From: DATMNR01 sp963702765
GTDB taxonomy: Bacteria > Chloroflexota > Ktedonobacteria > Ktedonobacterales > Ktedonobacteraceae
Direction of reading: 5' to 3'
Length of the DNA stretch: 64,000 nucleotides
NCBI GenBank assembly: GCA_963702765.1
Contig: CAVPEB010000037.1
Span: forward strand, 8,768-72,767
Shown here piece by piece: positions 18,802-28,130 of this stretch (positions within the stretch are counted from its first letter, which is position 1; every line of letters starts with the position of its first letter). The notes under the pieces are model-generated. The model was given only the letters and a program-made list of their open reading frames with translations. It was not told the DNA's origin and ran no database searches. A program made the translations under genes and the position numbers.

Positions 18802-21219
18802 TTACCGTAACGATTCCCCCGCCAGCACAATTTTCACAGTGACCCCTTCACCTGGAGAACTTTTGATATTCAGGCTTCCACCAGCGATAGCCAGCAATGC
18901 GCTGTGAGTAAGCAATCCACTACCTGTGCCTGTTGTAGCATTACCAGCGGAGACAATACCAACACCATCATCGGCTACGACTACCTCCAGATAGTGGCGT
19001 TCGCGGTTATATGATGCGCTCAATGTAAGACGCAAGTGACGATGGACATCGTTTCCACGTCCATGGCGAGCTGCATTTCGCAACGCCTCTTGCACCGCTC
19101 CAAAGATCAATTCTGCAATAGCTGGAGGCGTCACCTCGTCGATGGCAGTTGCCGTCTCTTCAGAGACCTGCCACTCAATGTCATCAAACGCATTTTGGAA
19201 GTCTTGCTCCAGCATTGTATGGATCGCATGCATCATGCCATCTTGTTCCAGACGGTGTGGCGCGCCTGGAGCAGTTGTGCGCATCATAGTTGCGAGCCGA
19301 CGATGAGCATCACTGATCAAATCTATTGCTTCATTCAGTCCCTGTTCGCGACCCATCTCCGAAGGAGCAGCGCTTTCATACGCATACGCTTGCATAGCAG
19401 ATCCAGAGCGCAATGTTTCCAATCGCAAAAGGGCAAGGTGCATCTGTGGCAGAATCTCATCATGCAGCACACGGCGCTGCTGTGCGCCAAGTAACTTCAC
19501 ATCCACAGTTCGACGACGTAAAAGTCCTGCTACAGCTTGCATAGCTTCATGGTCACCAAGAGTATCCAGAATACGCTGACCACAGGCCTGCGCAAGGTCC
19601 ATATCCTCCTCTGTAAAGGCACCGCCGTCTTCGCGAGGGCCCAGATAGAGCGCAGCCACAAGGCCTCTTTCATCGAAAATCGGCAATACCCAACAAATCA
19701 TATGCTTTCCATGCAGTGTAATTTGAATACGTTTAGGAGCCTCAGCATCAATGTTGCCCTTTTTATTGAGGGCAACCAATTTGCTCCCGAGCACTGTTTC
19801 ATTGGGCCAACGATAACTGAAATTACGTTTTAAAGTTCCTGCCGCCACAGTCATGTAAGCAAATTGAATTGCCAAAACATCATGGCAAAGATGAAAAAAG
19901 AGATTTCCCAGGTCTTGCTCAGTCTTCTGCAGGTCGGTATTCAACCAATGGCTAAGACTGGTACTGCGTACAAATGGTCCAAGCAACGCAATATAGCGAT
20001 CATGGGCGGTATGGCTCCTCCATGTGAAAAGTGCATATGTTACAGCGGCAATAGACGTAATAAGTAACAACCCACCCAGACCACTATGAGTGAACGATAC
20101 CAGTACCGCGATAAAAATAGCAACTCCCGTGGCAACAATAACGATACCTCGCCACTGTTCGAAGAAGCCCCTGCGTGCAAGAGAACGTTCGATCAGAATT
20201 CCATGACGCACAACAGAATATCCAATTAGCAGGATAACAAGAGCCACCGCTAATGTAGCTGTCAGGTCGAGTACAATCAAATTAATAGGGAATACTTCAA
20301 GCAGGAGTGAGCCTGATGGAGGAGTTTGAGGCACGGCGCTGAGAGCATTACGCTGTCCATATTGTATCCAGTTCACTATCGACTGAACGACCAGTATACC
20401 AAGCGTTGTTGTAAGAGCAGCCATCAGCAATGCTGCCAGTAATAAACCCGGCCTTGCCAGGTGCCAGGAGAGATAGGGTTCTTCTAGCAATTCCACATCT
20501 GTTGGATCATCCCAGAACGCATCGAGCAAAGCCTGGTGTAATGAGGGGACTTCGGAGTGATTATCTATGGCCGTGCGAGATCTTCTTAACCTTTCAGGCA
20601 CATGTAAAGCATAGGCCCAGATTACATGCAGGAGACGGTTTATGCGTCCGAACGTAAACCAGGGGCCTATAGCACAAAACGTGACATAGCATAAAAACAG
20701 CACAGGAATCAAAACCAGGGGTGTGAAGCGTCCAGTTCCTAAATCGCTCAAGGTATCATTATACGCGATCAAGCGCAACGTGCCTACATATGTGAAGGTT
20801 GACTGGTTAATGATGAGCAATAGTAAGACGCTACAGCCAACTATCGCACTGAGAGCTAATAAATATGGACGTCGCCTGCGCCAGCCCGGGTTTATCAGCG
20901 CGGCATAATATAAGCCAATGGCAAACCAGATATACGGCACGCCAAGCGCGGGCAGCCATATAAGATGCCATAAAAACTCTGGTGTGACCAAACCGGAAGA
21001 TTGTGTAAGAGGTGCTGAGACCAATAAGGCATGAATAAAGAAAAACAGCGCGGAAAGCCCCAGGCCTACCACACCGAGACGGGCTATGCCACTTTTGCGA
21101 TCTCCATTGAGCCATACTGTCATTGCTAGCCATAGAAAAGCGACAAGGTTAAAGATTGAGAGAGCTAGAACGATCGTTTGGAGCACATATGCAGGCTCTA
21201 GAAACAAATGGAACGACAT
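18802..21219 (-). CDS. Sensor histidine kinase, NarL/HisKA_3 type, multi-pass N-terminus
   Basis: An 805-residue protein. The N-terminal half has about nine hydrophobic helices (residues 10-410), with a cytoplasmic loop around 210-260. A GAF-like domain (about 430-575) follows, then a HisKA_3 dimerisation helix with phospho-acceptor His in RVLHDEILPQMHLALLRLE, and an HATPase_c domain (QEALRNAARHGRG N-box, VVVADDGVGI G1, GTGSGLLTHS G2). The GAF part may sense a small ligand and the membrane part another signal. The gene starts 3 bp after the stop of the response-regulator gene, with a GAGG site, so the two form one transcript and should be cognate partners. Confidence 0.92.
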   Translation of the reverse strand: MSFHLFLEPAYVLQTIVLALSIFNLVAFLWLAMTVWLNGDRKSGIARLGVVGLGLSALFFFIHALLVSAPLTQSSGLVTPEFLWHLIWLPALGVPYIWFAIGLYYAALINPGWRRRRPYLLALSAIVGCSVLLLLIINQSTFTYVGTLRLIAYNDTLSDLGTGRFTPLVLIPVLFLCYVTFCAIGPWFTFGRINRLLHVIWAYALHVPERLRRSRTAIDNHSEVPSLHQALLDAFWDDPTDVELLEEPYLSWHLARPGLLLAALLMAALTTTLGILVVQSIVNWIQYGQRNALSAVPQTPPSGSLLLEVFPINLIVLDLTATLAVALVILLIGYSVVRHGILIERSLARRGFFEQWRGIVIVATGVAIFIAVLVSFTHSGLGGLLLITSIAAVTYALFTWRSHTAHDRYIALLGPFVRSTSLSHWLNTDLQKTEQDLGNLFFHLCHDVLAIQFAYMTVAAGTLKRNFSYRWPNETVLGSKLVALNKKGNIDAEAPKRIQITLHGKHMICWVLPIFDERGLVAALYLGPREDGGAFTEEDMDLAQACGQRILDTLGDHEAMQAVAGLLRRRTVDVKLLGAQQRRVLHDEILPQMHLALLRLETLRSGSAMQAYAYESAAPSEMGREQGLNEAIDLISDAHRRLATMMRTTAPGAPHRLEQDGMMHAIHTMLEQDFQNAFDDIEWQVSEETATAIDEVTPPAIAELIFGAVQEALRNAARHGRGNDVHRHLRLTLSASYNRERHYLEVVVADDGVGIVSAGNATTGTGSGLLTHSALLAIAGGSLNIKSSPGEGVTVKIVLAGESLR

Positions 21220-21222
21220 GCG

Positions 21223-22086
21223 TTAATCCTCTTTGTACCTGACACGGCGTATGACACGTCTACGTAACTCGTCCTCCCTGGTTTCTGAAGTCGATAGCGT
21301 TTCATGCTCATTGTCTGTCTGCGTTTCGAGATACAATGGCACCCAATCGCCTCGACGATCCTGTACGAGCGCTACGCCATCTTCATCCCATATAATCATG
21401 CGGTTCAATGTAAAAATCAAGGTAGCCCTGGCTCGCGCAACTTTGTCGTCAACTGCGGTCTCACTCAAACCCCAGGATGCGTATATGCGCCCATTCGTGC
21501 GGCTGACCGCTCGCTTATCGTGCAAGTTGAGACGAGCGGCAATCTGCTCGTTCGTCATACCCTGCGCCACTAACTCTGCCACACGAAGCTCATTCGGCTC
21601 TAGAAGGGCGCGCGGTGATTGTTCGTCGAGGTCGCGCACTTCTTGAACGCGATCCTCTATCTCGGGATCAACGAGACTTCTCCCGTTAACAGCATCGCGC
21701 AAGAGAGGCACTAGCATACTCGGCAGCAGGTAGTTGCTCTTGCGCACATACGCATAATGGGTCAGAATACCCGATGCGCGAAACTCACGATAATATTCAT
21801 CGTCATCCTGTATGGAGTAAAAGACTACAGGCAAACGAGGGCGCTCGCGACGTATCGCTACGGCTGCCCCGACCCCGCTGATTGCCTTCCGTCCTACCTG
21901 CGCATCTTGCAATTGCACATCCATCAAGATAACATCAATATCGAGTTCTAATGCTTTTGTTATAGCCTCCCGGCCGGTTGATGCCTCGCCCAGAACCTGC
22001 ACAGATCCAGTCGCCTGCAAGCCCTGTCGCAAAGCCACACGCAACGGGCCATGATCATCAACTAACAATACTTTTATGATTGGCAT
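21223..22086 (-). CDS. Response regulator with LuxR/NarL-like HTH
   Basis: A 287-residue regulator. ATG at 22086 (MPIIKVLLVDDHGPLR) is chosen because the receiver domain begins there; an upstream in-frame ATG would add 34 residues with no domain. The receiver (about 1-140) has the DD acidic pair and phospho-acceptor Asp in DVILMDVQL. The output region (about 185-245) has LEPNELRVAELVAQGMTNEQIAARL, a GerE-type helix-turn-helix, followed by KRAVSRTNGRIYASWG. About 40 extra C-terminal residues beyond the HTH are rich in acidic and polar residues. It is co-transcribed with the HisKA_3 kinase. Target genes are unknown. Confidence 0.9.
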   Translation of the reverse strand: MPIIKVLLVDDHGPLRVALRQGLQATGSVQVLGEASTGREAITKALELDIDVILMDVQLQDAQVGRKAISGVGAAVAIRRERPRLPVVFYSIQDDDEYYREFRASGILTHYAYVRKSNYLLPSMLVPLLRDAVNGRSLVDPEIEDRVQEVRDLDEQSPRALLEPNELRVAELVAQGMTNEQIAARLNLHDKRAVSRTNGRIYASWGLSETAVDDKVARARATLIFTLNRMIIWDEDGVALVQDRRGDWVPLYLETQTDNEHETLSTSETREDELRRRVIRRVRYKED

Positions 22087-22222
22087 AAACAATCTAAGCC
22101 TTCCATTGACCTGAGGTAAGTAGTGTACAGTTAAGTATATCAGGTTCCAGTGAAGGTATACAGGTTTTACGTCACTGTATGCAGGCACTCGAGAACATGA
22201 TGAAAGAGAGCGTCAGATAGGC

Positions 22223-22975
22223 TCAGCCTTTAGCAGCCATCTGCTCAAAATACTCAATTGCCTCCTGTGCAGTCGCAGGCTTCAAGATATTGTTAGCAGC
22301 AAAATCCTGTGCCAGCGGATACTCAGTCTTGCGTACCCGATCTGCCGCAGCATCCAGGTCATAGTTCGTCTTCCGCAAATTCACACCTGGCCCTAGGAGC
22401 AGCCAATAAGCCCCAGGTTCACCATAGGGCATTCCTACACTCCCAGCGTTCAAAACTCTTTTTCCATCACACACACGATCAAACTGCATATGTGTATGCC
22501 CACAAACCACCACATCCTCCTTCACTCCTGCAAGCACCTCACTCAACCGCTCCTGCGGTGTCGCCTCAGTCAGTATCTCCATATCGCTTCTGGGTGAACC
22601 ATGACAAAACAGTACCTCTCCAAGACCTTCAACGTGAAACGAAATCTTTTCTGGCAATGCCGCCATGAAATCCCTTTGCCTTTGTTCCATCTGCCCTGCC
22701 GTCCATATCGTAGCTGCCCGCACCTCCTTCGACTTGATATAGCTAAGTGAGCCTCCATCAAAAGCCTCGACGACTTCGCGTTCACAATTTCCCCGTATCC
22801 AACTCACACGATCACCCAAACGCAGCAAGACTTCAAGTACGTCTCGTGACATAGGCCCAGGCACTATATCTCCACCTATGACAATCACATCCACCCCTTC
22901 ACGATCAATTTCGTTCAATACAGCTTCCAGTGCCGGTAAATTTCCATGAATATCATAGAGAGCCGCAATCTTCAT
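22223..22975 (-). CDS. Metallophosphoesterase, YfcE/calcineurin-like
   Basis: A 250-residue protein starting MKIAALYDIHGNLPALEAVL. The ATG at 22975 has AAAGGA 6-8 nt upstream; the longer frame upstream encodes no domain. Metal-binding motifs in order are DIHGN (DxH), VIGGDIVPGP (GDxxxxG), WIRGNCE (GNxD/E variant), FCHGSPRS (GH-like) and VVCGHTHMQFD (GHTH). This is the two-metal phosphoesterase family that cleaves phosphodiester or phosphomonoester bonds. The physiological substrate is not evident. It is transcribed alone, divergent from the glycosidase gene, with about 250 bp between them. Confidence 0.9.
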   Translation of the reverse strand: MKIAALYDIHGNLPALEAVLNEIDREGVDVIVIGGDIVPGPMSRDVLEVLLRLGDRVSWIRGNCEREVVEAFDGGSLSYIKSKEVRAATIWTAGQMEQRQRDFMAALPEKISFHVEGLGEVLFCHGSPRSDMEILTEATPQERLSEVLAGVKEDVVVCGHTHMQFDRVCDGKRVLNAGSVGMPYGEPGAYWLLLGPGVNLRKTNYDLDAAADRVRKTEYPLAQDFAANNILKPATAQEAIEYFEQMAAKG

Positions 22976-23222
22976 CGTCTTTTTCCTTTCTTCTTTACCC
23001 ATCACGTATCCCAAAAGTATAGCAGCACATATGAACTGAGAGAAGACAAAATGAATGCTCTTAGCATAGATGATCATTTAAAATCATCTGTAATCGAATT
23101 CCGGAATTTCTTGCTAATTTAATGCCGGCCATATGATAAGATAATGATCAGTTGAACTTGCTTGGGGACAGGAAACAGCAAACTTCTTTGATCGAAACAC
23201 CTCGCCCCTTAACCAAGGATAA

Positions 23223-24713
23223 GTAGTCCATGCAACAGAATGGCCAGCACGACCAATCATATACGAAATCAATACATGGGTATGGCTCAATGATTTGAGC
23301 AGTCAATACAAACGCCCAATCACACTCGGCACAGTTCCGTCACAAGAGTGGGATGCAATTGCCACATTGGGTGTGGATGCTGTTTGGCTGATGGGCGTAT
23401 GGGAGCGAAGCCCTGAGGGGATACGCATAGCAAACGAAAACACAGGTCTAATAGCCGATTTCCATCGTGCATTGCCTGACTACACTCCTGCTGATAATGT
23501 AGGCTCAGCCTATTGCGTGCGCAACTACATCGTAGATCAACATCTCGGCGGGCCAGAAGGACTTGCCAGTGCAAGGCAGATGCTTGCTCAGCGAGGCCTA
23601 CGGCTCATGCTCGATTTTGTAGCCAATCACGTGGCAACCGATCATCCCTGGGTTATTGAACATCCAGAATATTTTGTGCAAGGCACGCCCAACGAATTAG
23701 CCCAGACGAGTGGCGAGTTTTTTGATGCAGGTGGAGCAGTCATTGCCAACGGGCGCGATCCTTATTTTCCTCCATGGTCTGATGTAGCACAGCTCAACGC
23801 TTTCAATCCAACCCTACGCCAGGCTATCATAGAAACATTGATTTCAATTGCTGAACAATGCGATGGCATGCGCTGCGATATGGCAATGTTATTGATCAAC
23901 AGTATCTTTAAGCGCACATGGGGCAATCGCGTAGGCGAACCTCCCTCAGAAGAGTACTGGAGAGAGATGTTCCGCGCTGTACGATCAAAATATCCCTACG
24001 TGCTTTTTATGGCGGAAGCGTATTGGGATCTGGAATGGGATTTACAGCAACTCGGCTTCGACTATTGTTACGACAAGCGGTTGTATGATCGCCTGGTACA
24101 CGATAACGCCGAAAGTGTACGCCTTCACCTCACCGCCAGTCTGGATTACCAGGACAAGTTAGTGCGTTTCATAGAAAATCATGACGAGCCGCGTGCAGCG
24201 GCAACATTCTCTCCGGAAAAAGAACGTGCTGCTGCGCTGATATTGATGACATTACCAGGAGCCAAACTCCTCTATGAAGGTCAACTCGAAGGACGAATGA
24301 TAAGGCCACCAGTATTTCTTGCTCGCCGACCGATTGAACCAATCGACGCAGATCTGCAAGCGTTCTACTATCAACTCTTGGCTACGATAACACAGTCGGA
24401 TTTGCTCGGAGGTGAATGGTTATTATGCGAGCGTTCAGGTTGGCCGGATAATAGTAGCGATATGAATCTGGTAGCATGGTGCTGGAGCCAGAACGAGTCA
24501 CATCACCTGGTCGTTGTGAACCTCTCAGAGAACCAATCACAGGCACGCATTCATCTACCATGGAACGACCTGGCTGCAAGAACATGGCAGTTAATAGATT
24601 TGATGTCCGGTGATGTTTTCCAGCGAGATGGCGATGAGATGAACAAGTCAGGCTTATACGTGGATTTACCCGCCTGGAAATTCTATTTCTTACAAATTCA
24701 ACTAGACTTGTAA
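23223..24713 (+). CDS. GH13-like alpha-amylase-family glycosidase, start uncertain
   Basis: From the first possible start in frame (TTG at 23295) the product is 472 residues. Catalytic signatures are GMRCDMAM (nucleophile Asp), FMAEAYWD (acid/base Glu) and ENHDEPR (transition-state Asp). Coding similarity clearly extends upstream: the same frame from 23223 reads WPARPIIYEINTWVWLNDL, the expected first beta strand, but contains no ATG, GTG or TTG. An ATG with the right spacing exists at 23230 in another frame. A one-base error just after it would supply the start and give about 495 residues. The substrate is probably an alpha-glucan or a small glucoside. It is the only gene in its transcript as far as seen. 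Confidence 0.8.
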   Translation, partial: VVHATEWPARPIIYEINTWVWLNDLSSQYKRPITLGTVPSQEWDAIATLGVDAVWLMGVWERSPEGIRIANENTGLIADFHRALPDYTPADNVGSAYCVRNYIVDQHLGGPEGLASARQMLAQRGLRLMLDFVANHVATDHPWVIEHPEYFVQGTPNELAQTSGEFFDAGGAVIANGRDPYFPPWSDVAQLNAFNPTLRQAIIETLISIAEQCDGMRCDMAMLLINSIFKRTWGNRVGEPPSEEYWREMFRAVRSKYPYVLFMAEAYWDLEWDLQQLGFDYCYDKRLYDRLVHDNAESVRLHLTASLDYQDKLVRFIENHDEPRAAATFSPEKERAAALILMTLPGAKLLYEGQLEGRMIRPPVFLARRPIEPIDADLQAFYYQLLATITQSDLLGGEWLLCERSGWPDNSSDMNLVAWCWSQNESHHLVVVNLSENQSQARIHLPWNDLAARTWQLIDLMSGDVFQRDGDEMNKSGLYVDLPAWKFYFLQIQLDL

Positions 24714-24734
24714 AGGCTGGTAAGAAATGCTTTG

Positions 24735-25584
24735 CTAATATCCAGTGCTCTTCTCAAAAGCGGTGGCCATAACACTGTAGCCTTTGTTGGTTGCATGGAT
24801 ATCATGAAATATACTACACATCCAGGTATAACTGCAGATGTTCGGGATTTGGAGTTTTTGAACCACCGAAGGCACTAAAAACATCGCTAATGACGCCAAA
24901 CCCTTTTACATCTTCTGCGAGATGCTCATTAAATTTCTGAATATATGACACTTGTTTCGGACAAATATTCTGATAGGGATCGTAGTAGTTCATCAACACA
25001 ATGTCACCGGTTAGTTTACCATTCACAGTCAGCGCCTTCTTTAACTGTGGCAAAATGATTCCTGTCAGATCCTTATCGAGTCTGGTAAGGTCTGTATCAA
25101 AGTTTGAACTAATCATGCAATTGCTCGTCTTGACATCTCTCTGAAGGTCATTCGCGCCGATATCAAGCGTGATGGGACTGACCTGTCCGCTGTGATTATG
25201 CAAGAAATTCAACGCTGCGTCGAGTTGAGAGCCAGGATATAATTGCTTACGCAGGTACCATACGGGGCATTTACCATTGATGAAGGTACTACTCGACTCG
25301 GCAAAACAGCCAAGATTTACCAGATGTTTTACACCATGCTTTTTGAGGCTAGTGAAGTAGTCATCAACATAGCCTTGAAAAAAATCAAAATCGGGCTGAT
25401 AACCAAACGCGAGCGAATCTCCCAGGGCCAGGTAGTACTTCTTTGGTCCAACAAGTGAAGATCCAAGACCACTCGAAGACGCAAAAGAAGATGCCAAACT
25501 GATAGGGAATAGCATAACGAAAAGGGAGACAACGAGGATAATCGGGGCTATGAAATAACGGTATGCGCGTGACTTTCCTAACAT
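24735..25584 (-). pseudogene. Secreted SGNH/GDSL esterase, frameshifted at 3' end
   Basis: Residues 1-35 form a signal peptide (hydrophobic core IAPIILVVSLFVMLFPISLA). Block I is LALGDSLAFGY with nucleophile Ser, an oxyanion region is NLGCF, and block III is DIGANDLQ. The open frame ends after KTPNPEHLQLYLDV at 24814. Shifting one base at the CCC run near 24845 gives NICSYTWMCSIFHDIHATN followed by KGYSVMATAF, which supplies the catalytic Asp-x-x-His block V and a stop at 24735. The repaired protein is about 282 residues. Without the repair, the enzyme would lack its catalytic His. It is exported and likely hydrolyses esters or lipids outside the cell. Confidence 0.8.
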
Positions 25585-25682
25585 AAAAGTCCTCCTGAAA
25601 GAAATGAATATACATATGTCTGAACGGCTTTCCGTCAGGAATTCGGAGGCGTTACAATCATATCCTGAGCAATATATAAAAC

Positions 25683-25711
25683 TTGACTTTCACTTCAACC
25701 CCTGCTATACT
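25683..25711 (+). promoter_or_regulatory. Candidate promoter upstream of the VOC gene
   Basis: TTGACT (25683-25688), exactly 17 bp, then TATACT (25706-25711), preceded by TGC as an extended -10. This is one of the best promoter matches in the window. It points to the VOC gene, leaving a 5' leader of about 190 nt. Confidence 0.5.
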
Positions 25712-25903
25712 AACTCTTGTTAGAAAATATGTACTAATACATGCTTTCTAATACTCGTAGCCCCTGCGTAATTCTGCCTTTTCTGCACAGATACAGTGTG
25801 GAAAGAAAGAAATGAAACGTAAAAAACTCAATGCAGAACTGATGCCAGACCTCGTTTATCTAAGGGAAGTAGATTTGTAATGTAAGTAACTAAAGGAGGA
25901 ACT

Positions 25904-26322
25904 ATGCAATCAAAACTCAACCCGTACATCAGCTTTAAGGACACCACCCGTGAAGCTATGGAATTTTATCGCACGGTCTTTGGCGGCAAACTTAATATCA
26001 GCACGTTTAAAGAATTTCACGCTTCTCAAGATCCAGAGCGAAGACAACTTGGTTATGCACTCCGTGCTAGAGGCTGATAACGGCATTACCATTATGGCCT
26101 CTGACACCCCGAACAGAATGGAATTTCATCCCGGGACAAATATGAGCATCTCACTGACTGGTGACAACGAAGCAGAATTGAAAGCATATTTTGAGAAGCT
26201 ATCGGCTGGCGGCACGAGTTACCATGCCACTCGAAAAAGCCATGTGGGGTGACTCGTTTGGTATGTGTATAGACAAGTTCGGCGTACAATGGTTGGTGAA
26301 CATCTCTGGTCAAAAGGCATAG
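25904..26322 (+). pseudogene. PhnB-like VOC/glyoxalase-fold protein with two frameshifts
   Basis: ATG at 25904 follows AAAGGAGG. The frame gives NPYISFKDTTREAMEFYRTVFGGKLNIST, the usual PhnB-type start, then breaks near 26038. Removing one G restores ASQDPSEDNLVMHSVLEA and ASDTPNRMEF. A second extra base (A) near 26216 separates EKLSAGGT from VTMPLEKAMWGDSFG. The last segment, CIDKFGVQWLVNI, is the standard C-terminus. The repaired length is about 138 residues. The family is metal-binding or catalytically inert and the function is unknown. A strong terminator follows 28 bp after the stop. Confidence 0.75.
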
Positions 26323-26349
26323 CGCTGGAAATACATTTTCTGCATACAT

Positions 26350-26392
26350 GAACAAGAAAAAGCCCACTGCTTGAGTGGGCTTTTTCTTGTTC
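26350..26392 (+). terminator. Rho-independent terminator of the VOC gene
   Basis: A perfect 19-bp stem, GAACAAGAAAAAGCCCACT (26350-26368) and its reverse complement (26374-26392), with loop GCTTG. The stem itself contains the T-rich tract CTTTTTCTTGTT at its 3' end. Confidence 0.85.
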
Positions 26393-26607
26393 AACTTCCA
26401 CCTTCCACATCAAATCTTCACTGAGTAACCCTACAACAATGGAAAGAACCAGAGGCACCCAATAACCATGGAGTACACTTTTCACTTTGCAAAATGATGG
26501 GAATCTATGATCGTGCAAAAACTTTTCAAATCTCCATTTCTGGTATACTTTATTTACAACAAACACATGTTAGATGTTAAAGGGCCTACCCTCTGAAAGA
26601 AAGAGCA

Positions 26608-28032
26608 ATGTCAACGCCGCAACCACTGCCAACAATGGAGAATCAAGAAGAGAATATCAAATCCTCAGAAGGCGTGCTGAGCGCACATTTCCGCCCGCTT
26701 ACACTCGGACTCATCTTGATTATACTGGGTCCAGCGTTTGAGGCGCTGGCCGTGGCAACAATTCTCCCCAAAATCGTTACTGATCTGGGTGGGCTTAGTT
26801 TTTATGGCTGGTCTTTTAGTGCATATATGCTGGCAACACTTGTGGGACTCATTCTGGCAGGTGACGAAGCAGACTACAGAGGGCCTACGCTTCCTTTCAT
26901 TATCGGAGTGGTTGCCTTCGTATCCGGGCTGCTGCTGGCTGTTATAGCTCCATCTATGCTTGTTTTTGTAGTGAGCAGAGCAGTGCAAGGCTTTGGTGCA
27001 GGCATTCTGGTCTCAGTCATATATGCTTGCGTTGGACAGGGATATCCAGAGCAGTTGAAACCACGCATGGTGGCAATGCTCGCCAGCGCCTGGGTAATTC
27101 CAGGATTGATTGGCCCCGCGCTTGCGGGTATCATCTCCGATTTTTTTGGCTGGCGCTGGGTATTCCTTGGCCTGGTCTTCATTTTACCTCTGGGGATCGG
27201 CCTGGTGCTCCCAGCCTTACGAAGGCTTACTCTTTTAAAGAAGAAAAGAGCAGCGAGAACATTTGATGTACGTCGTCTCTTAGCAACAGCAGGTCTTGTT
27301 GCGGGAGCGGGCATGGCTTTGACAGGTTTACAGGTGCAATCAGTGCCTCTTGCACTCGTATTGCTGCTGTTTGGTCTGGCCATAGGCGTACCATCACTTC
27401 GTTTCGTCCTTCCACCTGGTACGCTACGCGCAAAAGCAGGATTACCCGCAGCAATTGTTACGATTGGGCTACTCAGCATAGCTTTCTTTGGTGCAGAAGC
27501 CTTTCTTCCGCTGACGTTGATCTCATTACGAGGACAAAACACAATTATTGCTGGCATTGCTCTTACTGCAGCAACCTTATGCTGGACTGCCGGTTCATGG
27601 CTGCAAGCGCATTTTGCGCCAACTCAAAGTCGCCGCACGCTTGTCTTGATCGGCTTATTTTTCATTGCAATGGGCATTGGAGGTATTGCAATCATCCTCA
27701 TTCCTGCTATCCCAGCTCTGGTAGCCATAGTAGCATGGGGAGTTGGAGGTCTTGGCATGGGCCTTGCCTATTCGACAATAAGCCTCGTTGTTCTGGAAAC
27801 GGCTCCTAAAGATGAGGTCGGCTCGGCATCGGCATCAATGGAGCTTTCCTCAGTTCTCGGAACTGCTCTTGGTACCGGCCTTGGAGGAGTGATCATCGCG
27901 TTTGCAGCAGGAACCGGTCACTCCCAAAGTTGGGGCATAGCTGTGATAGATATACTTGTCATCGCATTTATCGGCCTTTCCTGCCTGACAGCGTTGAGAT
28001 TACCAGGAAGAAGACCTCAGAATTCTGCATAA
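26608..28032 (+). CDS. Major facilitator superfamily transporter, drug-efflux type
   Basis: A 474-residue polytopic protein with 12-14 predicted helices. A polar N-terminal tail of about 30 residues is followed by LGLILIILGPAFEALAVATILPKI, typical of DHA-type efflux carriers (the antiporter-like GP.. motif appears later as GLIGPALAG, motif C). The loop 2-3 signature is weak (AGDEADYRGP). ATG at 26608 is preceded by GAAAGAAAGAGC. An extended -10 TGGTATACT lies at 26541-26549. By family it exports hydrophobic compounds in exchange for protons. There is no neighbouring regulator. Confidence 0.85.
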   Translation: MSTPQPLPTMENQEENIKSSEGVLSAHFRPLTLGLILIILGPAFEALAVATILPKIVTDLGGLSFYGWSFSAYMLATLVGLILAGDEADYRGPTLPFIIGVVAFVSGLLLAVIAPSMLVFVVSRAVQGFGAGILVSVIYACVGQGYPEQLKPRMVAMLASAWVIPGLIGPALAGIISDFFGWRWVFLGLVFILPLGIGLVLPALRRLTLLKKKRAARTFDVRRLLATAGLVAGAGMALTGLQVQSVPLALVLLLFGLAIGVPSLRFVLPPGTLRAKAGLPAAIVTIGLLSIAFFGAEAFLPLTLISLRGQNTIIAGIALTAATLCWTAGSWLQAHFAPTQSRRTLVLIGLFFIAMGIGGIAIILIPAIPALVAIVAWGVGGLGMGLAYSTISLVVLETAPKDEVGSASASMELSSVLGTALGTGLGGVIIAFAAGTGHSQSWGIAVIDILVIAFIGLSCLTALRLPGRRPQNSA

Positions 28033-28130
28033 CATGTTGTTTGTAGAGCCACAGTGTTTGACCCCTTACTGCATTTAGGCTATAGTTCAGAAAAGAACAA
28101 CGTTACAAGCCATTTTTGTAGGTGAGGTTT

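Noticed and set aside
26874..27557. 227-codon minus-strand frame
   Set aside because: It is a shadow of the MFS transporter gene, rich in Pro/Ser/Arg as expected for the reverse frame.
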